Source: an uncultured Prevotellaceae bacterium
GTDB lineage: Bacteria; Bacteroidota; Bacteroidia; Bacteroidales; Muribaculaceae
Direction: 5' to 3'
Assembly: GCA_946055125.1 (NCBI GenBank)
Contig: CAMGFF010000085.1
Coordinates: 1 to 8,183 of the forward strand
DNA length: 8,183 nucleotides
Of this stretch, positions 1-4,419 are shown in pieces; the first letter of the stretch is position 1; each line of letters opens with the position of its first letter. The position numbers and the translations under genes were made by a program. The notes beneath the pieces were generated by a model. That model was given only the letters and a program-made list of their open reading frames with translations. It was not told where the DNA came from and ran no database searches.

Positions 1-194
1 GCGGACTCATGATAGGACTGGAATTTGAGCAGCCCATAAAGGAGCTTCGCCTGCGCCTGCTCCACGAGCAGCACGTATTCACCGGCGCGAGCGGCACCAA
101 TGTGCTACGCCTCCTGCCGCCCCTGGTGCTCACCCTGCAGCAAGCCCAAGATTTCCTCAACCGCCTCAAGAAGGCAATGAGCTGTGAGCTGTGA
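1..194 (+). CDS. argD: Acetylornithine/succinylornithine aminotransferase, C-terminal fragment
   Basis: This is the last ~63 codons of a class III PLP-dependent aminotransferase. The 5' part, including the PLP lysine, lies outside the window. The reading frame is open from the left edge, and the ATG at 9 is an internal methionine within a GLMIGLEF stretch, not a start. The segments GLMIGLEF, VFTGASGTN and LRLLPPL, followed by a final helix, match the C-terminal domain of ArgD-type enzymes. ArgD swaps an amino group between glutamate and an N-acylated glutamate semialdehyde in arginine synthesis; in Bacteroides the acyl group is thought to be succinyl rather than acetyl, which this fragment cannot show. 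The proC gene begins 30 bases downstream, an arrangement I recall from Bacteroides arg clusters. The last few residues (SCEL) and the stop codon lie inside a 7-base tandem repeat (178-203), so the natural end of the family is probably near LKKAM. Confidence 0.85.
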   Translation, partial: GLMIGLEFEQPIKELRLRLLHEQHVFTGASGTNVLRLLPPLVLTLQQAQDFLNRLKKAMSCEL

Positions 195-203
195 GCTATG
201 AGC
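178..203 (+). repeat. Heptamer tandem repeat spanning the argD stop codon
   Basis: Three consecutive 7-base units plus a partial fourth: TGAGCTG (178-184), TGAGCTG (185-191), TGAGCTA (192-198), TGAGC (199-203). Each unit begins with TGA. Because seven is not a multiple of three, the TGAs at 178, 185 and 192 fall in three different frames, so the array stops translation in every forward frame. The TGA at 192 is the one argD uses. Confidence 0.85.
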
Positions 204-224
204 CCCAAAATATAAAAACATGTT

Positions 225-1028
225 ATGAAAATAGGAATTATAGGTGCCGGAAACATGGGAGGCGCAATAGCCCGTGGCATAGCTCGCAGCACAATGAGCA
301 GCGTGCAGGCCATCACCGTGAGCAGCCCCAACCGCCACGGCGAGCTCGACGCCCTTGCCCGTGAGTTTCCTCTCATAAGCACCACAACCGATAATTGCAC
401 CGCAGCAAGCGGCGCCGATATTGTGATTGTAGCCGTGAAGCCCTGGCTTCTCGACGAAGTGATGCGCGAGATTGCCACCGAGGTCGATTTCTCGCGGCAG
501 ATACTGGTGTCGATAGTGGCAGGAGTGCCGCTGGCGCACTTGGCTGAATTTGCCCCACAAGGAGTGCAGCCCGCAGTGTTCCGCCTCATTCCCAACACCG
601 CCATCGCCGTGGGCGAGAGCATGACTTTCATGGCTGCCTACGGAGCCTCGGCTGAACAGGTTGCCGCCGTGAGCGACATCTTCTCGCAGATGGGCAAGGT
701 GATGCTGGTGGAGGAGCGGCTCATGGCTGCCGGCACGGCAATTGCCTCGTGTGGCATTGCCTATGTGATGCGCTATGTGCGTGCTGCCACCGAGGGCGGC
801 GTGCAGCTCGGTATGCGTGCCGACGATGCCAAGGCGGCCATGCTCCAGACGCTCATAGGCGCGGCCCGGCTCCTCGAAGCATCGGGCAACCACCCCGAAG
901 CCGAAATCGACAAGGTGACGACCCCCGGCGGCCTCACCATTCGCGGCCTCAACGCCATGGAAAGCCATGGCTTCACCACCGCCGTGATTCAAGGGCTCAT
1001 TGCAAGTGGAGAGTTAGGTAGGAGGTAA
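225..1028 (+). CDS. proC: Pyrroline-5-carboxylate reductase
   Basis: A complete 267-residue protein, the usual length for ProC. It catalyses the last step of proline synthesis, reducing 1-pyrroline-5-carboxylate to proline with NAD(P)H in the cytoplasm. The N-terminus carries a Rossmann dinucleotide-binding motif GAGNMG (residues 7-12). VAVKP (69-73) and the RLIPN segment (120-124) are typical cofactor/substrate-pocket blocks. The C-terminal helical dimerisation domain has the ProC signature around residues 231-245 (TTPGGLTIRGLNAM). The ASCGIAYV block (174-181) stands where many ProC proteins have GSGPAY; I recall this variant from Bacteroides, so it is not read as a defect. The ATG at 225 places the glycine motif right at the N-terminus, as expected. 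It is preceded by an A-rich stretch and no Shine-Dalgarno sequence. The gene lies 30 bases after argD and is probably co-transcribed with it. The final residues ELGRR and the stop lie in purine-rich, repeat-like sequence. Confidence 0.97.
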   Translation: MKIGIIGAGNMGGAIARGIARSTMSSVQAITVSSPNRHGELDALAREFPLISTTTDNCTAASGADIVIVAVKPWLLDEVMREIATEVDFSRQILVSIVAGVPLAHLAEFAPQGVQPAVFRLIPNTAIAVGESMTFMAAYGASAEQVAAVSDIFSQMGKVMLVEERLMAAGTAIASCGIAYVMRYVRAATEGGVQLGMRADDAKAAMLQTLIGAARLLEASGNHPEAEIDKVTTPGGLTIRGLNAMESHGFTTAVIQGLIASGELGRR

Positions 1029-1037
1029 GAGGTGTGG
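1010..1037 (+). repeat. Degenerate purine-rich heptamer repeat spanning the proC stop codon
   Basis: Two adjacent 7-base units match at 6 of 7 positions: GGTAGGA (1017-1023) and GGTAAGA (1024-1030). They are flanked by weaker units AGAGTTA (1010-1016) and GGTGTGG (1031-1037). Stop triplets at 1015 (TAG), 1019 (TAG) and 1026 (TAA) cover all three forward frames, and the last one ends proC. The layout mirrors the clearer array at the argD stop, but the outer units are too diverged to be certain. Confidence 0.5.
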
Positions 1038-1075
1038 GGTTGGATTGACAGTTGTGATAGGATTGCTGTCCACAC
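1032..1075 (+). other. Possible stem-loop between proC and ssb
   Basis: GTGTG (1032-1036) can pair with CACAC (1071-1075), and GACAG (1047-1051) with CTGTC (1066-1070). The two 5-bp helices would be stacked on the 3' side, with a 10-base bulge on the 5' side and a 14-base loop. No T-run follows, so it is not a convincing terminator. It could be a processing site or part of the ssb leader, or be fortuitous. An alternative use of the same stretch is a weak promoter: TAGGATTG at 1058-1065 differs by one base from the Bacteroidetes -7 element TAnnTTTG, but no good -33 TTTG is present. Confidence 0.3.
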
Positions 1076-1093
1076 AATAAAAATTGAAGAATT

Positions 1094-1432
1094 ATGATAA
1101 ATAAAGTTATTCTCATTGGGAATGTGGGGCGCGACCCCGACGTGCGCTATCCCGGCCCGGGACAAGTGGTCGCCTCGTTCTCCCTCGCCACCACCGAGCG
1201 TGGCTACACCGCAGCCAATGGCACTCAGATTCCTGAGCGCACCGAGTGGCACAACATTGTGATGTGGGGCAAGAATGCCGAAATCGCCGAGCGATACATT
1301 CGCAAAGGCTCGCTGCTCTACGTTGAGGGCAAGCTGCGCACCCGCACCTGGGAGGACAAGAACCAGATTAAGCGCCAGGTCACCGAGGTGTATGTCGACA
1401 ACTTCGATTTCCTCGGCCGCAAGCCCGAATAA
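1094..1432 (+). CDS. ssb: Single-stranded DNA-binding protein (short form, no acidic tail)
   Basis: A 112-residue OB-fold protein that coats single-stranded DNA during replication, repair and recombination, normally as a homotetramer. The N-terminus INKVILIGNVGRDPDVRY (2-19), the LATTERGY segment (31-38), ERTEWHNIV (48-56), YVEGKLRTRTW (76-86) and the final strand TEVYVDNFDFLG are all standard SSB core. Aromatic residues W52, W58 and W86 sit where SSBs stack DNA bases (E. coli W54, F60, W88). The protein stops at RKPE right after the OB fold. The flexible linker and the acidic D-D-x-P-F tip that recruits partner proteins are absent. The other forward frames beyond the stop do not encode such a tip, so a simple frameshift is not the explanation. 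It may be an accessory SSB alongside a full-length paralogue elsewhere. The ATG at 1094 follows an A/T-rich leader with no Shine-Dalgarno sequence. Confidence 0.95.
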   Translation: MINKVILIGNVGRDPDVRYPGPGQVVASFSLATTERGYTAANGTQIPERTEWHNIVMWGKNAEIAERYIRKGSLLYVEGKLRTRTWEDKNQIKRQVTEVYVDNFDFLGRKPE

Positions 1433-1449
1433 TCCCCACTCTTGCTATC

Positions 1450-2649
1450 ATGACAAAGATGCTTCGATTTCTTCTTGCCGTGGTGATGGCGTGCCTTGCC
1501 TGTGCCCACGCCCGCGCACAAGCCGACAGCGCCGCCCATGCCGACGCGCCGGTGGTGAGCCTCATCACCTGCTATCCCGGCAGCGACATTTATGAGCTTT
1601 ATGGCCACACGCAGCTGCGCGTGCGCGGCTCCGACTACGACTGGGTGTTCAACTATGGCACCTTCGACTTCCGCGCGCCTAATTTTATCTACCGCTTCGT
1701 GAAGGGCGAAACCGACTATATGCTTGCCTGCTACCCCGCCTCCTACATGCTCCTTGGCTACGAGAGCCGCAAGGTGGTGGAGCAGGTGCTCAATCTCACT
1801 CCCGAGCAAGCACGCAGCGTGCGCGACGCCCTCTTCCTTGGCGCCCGCCCCGAGAACCGCACCTATCGCTACAACTATGTGCTCGACAACTGCTCCACAC
1901 GTCCGCGCGACATCGTGGAGGCTGCCGTGGGTGCCTCGCTGCAATACCCGGCCATGCCGAAAGGGCTCACCTTCCGCAGCATGATGCACCACTACAACGA
2001 GAACTATGCCTGGCAGCAATTTGGCATCGACCTGGCTCTCGGCCCGGGGCTCGACTATGAGCTCACGCCGCGCCGGCAGATGTTTGCCCCAATCAGCCTC
2101 ATGACGGCCTTTGCCGGGGCCACCGTGGAGCGCGATGGCGAGCGCGTGCCGCTCGTGGCAAGCACCCGGGTAATCAACCCCGGCAGCGACAGCGGCGACA
2201 TTCTCCCCCCCACCCCATGGCCGCTGCGCCCCCTCACCCTCGCCCTGCTGCTCCTTGCCGTGGCGGTGGCGGTGAGCGTGCGCGACGTGACCCGCCGCAC
2301 GACAACGCGCTGGATTGACAGCACGCTCTTCTCCCTTGCCTCGCTCGCCGGACTGCTCGTGGCATTCTTAGTGTTCATCTCCACCCACGAGGCTACCTCG
2401 CCCAACTACAACTTGCTGTGGCTTCACCCGCTGCACATCGTCGCGGCAACAATGGTGTGGATAAAATCGGCAAAAAAAGTGGTAATGTGCTATCATTTTC
2501 TTAACTTTGCAGTGATTTTCCTCACCATGGCTCTGTGGGCGCTGCTCCCGCAGTGTGCCAACGCGGCGTTCTTCCCCCTAATGGGCTCACTCGCCGTGCG
2601 CTCCCTGAGCTATGTGGTGACAAACAAGCTACCGCGACAACGAAAATGA
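1450..2649 (+). CDS. lnb: Lnb-family (DUF4105) protein, candidate lipoprotein N-acyltransferase
   Basis: A 399-residue envelope protein in three parts. Residues 1-24 look like a Sec signal peptide or N-terminal membrane anchor (hydrophobic LLAVVMACLACA, then ARAQ). Residues ~34-240 are the periplasmic DUF4105 domain, with GHTQLRV (52-58), FNYGTFDF (67-74), RYNYVLDNCSTRPRD (140-154) and a tail-end QMFAP (210-214). Residues ~257-390 form five hydrophobic helices (about 258-277, 291-311, 319-338, 344-366, 370-390), with an SPNYNLLWLHPLH block (317-329) running into the third. This architecture matches the family now named Lnb in Bacteroides, which adds the N-terminal acyl chain to lipoproteins in place of the unrelated Lnt; that is recalled literature, and function here is by homology. 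H53 and C148 are the obvious candidate catalytic residues (inference). The gene starts 17 bases after ssb, and its TGA overlaps the ATG of the next gene, implying translational coupling. Confidence 0.8.
   Translation: MTKMLRFLLAVVMACLACAHARAQADSAAHADAPVVSLITCYPGSDIYELYGHTQLRVRGSDYDWVFNYGTFDFRAPNFIYRFVKGETDYMLACYPASYMLLGYESRKVVEQVLNLTPEQARSVRDALFLGARPENRTYRYNYVLDNCSTRPRDIVEAAVGASLQYPAMPKGLTFRSMMHHYNENYAWQQFGIDLALGPGLDYELTPRRQMFAPISLMTAFAGATVERDGERVPLVASTRVINPGSDSGDILPPTPWPLRPLTLALLLLAVAVAVSVRDVTRRTTTRWIDSTLFSLASLAGLLVAFLVFISTHEATSPNYNLLWLHPLHIVAATMVWIKSAKKVVMCYHFLNFAVIFLTMALWALLPQCANAAFFPLMGSLAVRSLSYVVTNKLPRQRK
2502..2509 (+). promoter_or_regulatory. Possible internal promoter -7 element within lnb
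   Basis: TAACTTTG is an exact match to the Bacteroidetes -7 consensus TAnnTTTG. It lies in a conspicuously AT-rich dip (about 2455-2520) inside an otherwise GC-rich coding region, ~137 bases before the phosphatase-like gene at 2646. No TTTG is found at the expected -33 distance, so the match may be chance within codons for hydrophobic residues. Confidence 0.25.
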
Positions 2650-4250
2650 GACAACAAAAACTTCGCAAGGCGATTCTGCTCGTGGCTGCCTTCACGGTGG
2701 CCGTGACCTCAATGGCACAGCAGGTGCCTGCCGGTGAGAGCCGGCAGCAGCTCGTGGTGACCATTGTGGTCGACCAGCTGCGCACCGACTATGTGGAGCT
2801 TCTGCGCAACCGCTTCGGCAAGGACGGCTTCAACCGCCTCATCGACCGTGGCGCATTTATCGAGAACCTCCACTTCGACATCGTGCAGCCCGACATCGCC
2901 AATACCACCGCAATGCTCTTCACCGGCTCGTTCCCGGCCGTGAATGGCATCGCCGCCGAGAAAATCTACCGCTTCTCCACCCGGCAGCCCGATTTCTCGC
3001 TCAGCGACCCCGCCAAGATTGGCAATTTCACCAACGAGACTTTCTCCCCGGCAGCACTGCAAGTGTCGACCATCGCCGACGAGCTGCGTGCCGCCACTCA
3101 ATTTGGCCTGGTGTACTCACTCGCCACCGACGCCCAGCAGGCTATCATCATGGCGGGACACGCCGCCAACAGCGCATTCTGGATTAGCGACATCGACGGC
3201 AAATGGGCCACCACCACCTACTACAAGGACGTGCCTAAGCCCGTGGCCGACTGCAACTACAGGCAGCCCCTTGCAACGCGCCTCGACACCATGTCGTGGT
3301 CGCCCTCGCTACGCCCGGAGCAATACTACGACATACCGTCGCACAAGCAGTACACCCGGTTCCGCCACACCTTCGCCAAGAACGACCGCGACCGCTTCGT
3401 GCGATTCAAGCACAGCCCGCTCGCCAATGGCGAGGTGGTGCGCATGGCCACCGAGTATATCTCAGCCCTGCGCCTCGGCAAGCGCGGAACCACCGACATG
3501 CTCTGCCTCGGCCTCACCGCCGCCCCCTACGACTTCTCGGGCGACGGCTGCAACATCATTGAGCTGCAAGACACCTACATAAAGCTCGACGCGCAAATAG
3601 CACACCTGCTGCACTCCATCGACACTGCCGTGGGGCTGCAAAATGCCGTGGTGGTGCTCGCCTCAACCGGCTATTTCACCGACAACTCCCCCTACGATGA
3701 GCGCTTAGGCATCCCCTCGGGCGAGTTCTTCCCCTCCCGCGCCATCTCGCTGCTCAACATGTACCTCATGGCCATGCACGGCAATGGCGAGTGGGTGAGC
3801 GGCTACTTCAATGGCAGCTTCTACCTCAACCGCGACCTTATCAAGACCAAGGGACTCGACCTGAGCTCGGTGCGCGCCAAGTCGAGCGAGTTCCTGCGCC
3901 AAATGAGCGGCGTGAGCGCGGCCTATAACTACGAGGAAATCCTCAACAACCCCTCGAGCGCCGAGGCTCACCGTCTGCACCGCTGCATGGTGCCGGCCGT
4001 GGCCGGCGATGTGACCATAGAGGTGGCTCCCGGCTGGCGCATAGTGGAGAATGAGCGCACCAAGCACAAGCAGGAGCGGCTGGTGCGCTACAATGCCATC
4101 AGCACCCCGGCATTCATCATAGCACGCGGCGTGGTGCCACGCCGCATCGCAGCGCCCGTGGAGGCCACAATCCTCGCCCCCTCGGTGTCGAGCATCTTCC
4201 GGGTGCGCCCCCCCAATCCGGCACGCGCAATGCCGCTTTCGCTCTACTGA
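2646..4250 (+). CDS. Secreted alkaline-phosphatase-superfamily protein, probable pseudoenzyme
   Basis: A 534-residue protein of the PafA-like (type I phosphodiesterase/nucleotide pyrophosphatase) branch of the alkaline phosphatase superfamily. Residues 1-24 are a signal peptide (basic RQQKLRK, hydrophobic core, SMA before QQ), so the product should be periplasmic. The fold is recognisable from VVDQLRTDYVE (41-51), FTGSFPAVNGI (92-102), ELQDTYIKLD (306-315) and the C-terminal APSVSSIFRVRPPNP block. The catalytic motifs are not intact. The Thr-x-Pro-Gly-His nucleophile region reads DIANTTAM (83-90). The Asp-His pair of the usual ADHG motif reads Ser340-Thr341 (ASTG). The D-xxx-H ligand pair reads D296-xxx-D300. 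No replacement for the late His ligand is evident. The ATG at 2646 is chosen over the upstream in-frame ATG at 2535 because it gives a clean signal peptide and the ATGA overlap with lnb; the upstream extension lies wholly inside lnb. Homologues I recall from Bacteroides lack the Asp-His pair too, so this appears to be a family trait. Function is unknown. Confidence 0.85.
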   Translation: MRQQKLRKAILLVAAFTVAVTSMAQQVPAGESRQQLVVTIVVDQLRTDYVELLRNRFGKDGFNRLIDRGAFIENLHFDIVQPDIANTTAMLFTGSFPAVNGIAAEKIYRFSTRQPDFSLSDPAKIGNFTNETFSPAALQVSTIADELRAATQFGLVYSLATDAQQAIIMAGHAANSAFWISDIDGKWATTTYYKDVPKPVADCNYRQPLATRLDTMSWSPSLRPEQYYDIPSHKQYTRFRHTFAKNDRDRFVRFKHSPLANGEVVRMATEYISALRLGKRGTTDMLCLGLTAAPYDFSGDGCNIIELQDTYIKLDAQIAHLLHSIDTAVGLQNAVVVLASTGYFTDNSPYDERLGIPSGEFFPSRAISLLNMYLMAMHGNGEWVSGYFNGSFYLNRDLIKTKGLDLSSVRAKSSEFLRQMSGVSAAYNYEEILNNPSSAEAHRLHRCMVPAVAGDVTIEVAPGWRIVENERTKHKQERLVRYNAISTPAFIIARGVVPRRIAAPVEATILAPSVSSIFRVRPPNPARAMPLSLY

Positions 4251-4261
4251 CACCCCTTATT

Positions 4262-4277
4262 GGCTCATTTTTGAGCC
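4262..4277 (+). terminator. Small hairpin after the phosphatase-like gene
   Basis: GGCTCA (4262-4267) and TGAGCC (4272-4277) form a perfect 6-bp stem with a TTTT loop, starting 12 bases after the stop codon. No T-tract follows, so any termination would be weak. It may mark the end of the ssb-lnb-phosphatase-like transcript before the secA promoter. Confidence 0.4.
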
Positions 4278-4304
4278 TCGCGGCACACTTAAATCTTCGT
4301 TTCA

Positions 4305-4336
4305 TTTGCACAATTCTTTGCAAGATTGTATCTTTG
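4305..4336 (+). promoter_or_regulatory. Promoter of secA (Bacteroidetes -33/-7 type)
   Basis: TTTG at 4305-4308 and TATCTTTG at 4329-4336 match the -33 (TTTG) and -7 (TAnnTTTG) elements of the Bacteroidetes housekeeping sigma factor, with a 20-base spacer, which is about right. This places the transcript start near 4340-4345 and gives a leader of ~75-80 bases. The hexamer TTTGCA occurs three times here (4305, 4317, 4333); the third overlaps the -7 element. Confidence 0.7.
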
Positions 4337-4350
4337 CAAAATGTAATAGT

Positions 4351-4381
4351 GCTGCTTTGAGCGCGTTATGCCCCAAGCAGC
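4351..4381 (+). promoter_or_regulatory. Stem-loop in the secA 5' leader
   Basis: GCTGCTT (4351-4357) is perfectly complementary to AAGCAGC (4375-4381), giving a 7-bp stem around a 17-base loop. Inside the loop GCG (4361-4363) can pair with TGC (4369-4371) through two Watson-Crick pairs and one G-U. The element lies entirely in the predicted leader, downstream of the promoter, and is followed by a long unstructured A-rich stretch up to the secA start. The lack of a T-run argues against an attenuator of the intrinsic-terminator type. Confidence 0.45.
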
Positions 4382-4419
4382 CGTTTCAGCTAATAATAAA
4401 AACAACACTATACACTTAA

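Noticed and set aside
105..992. A 295-codon minus-strand open frame opposite argD and proC.
   Set aside because: It covers the complement of a clear ProC and its translation is His/Gly/Ala-rich without motifs.
2535..2645. An in-frame upstream start that would lengthen the phosphatase-like protein by 37 residues.
   Set aside because: The extension lies inside the lnb coding region, would bury the signal peptide, and ignores the ATGA overlap start at 2646.
4361..4419. A SecM-like arrest peptide gene in the secA leader.
   Set aside because: There is no sizeable ORF with a signal sequence or proline-rich arrest motif between the promoter and secA.
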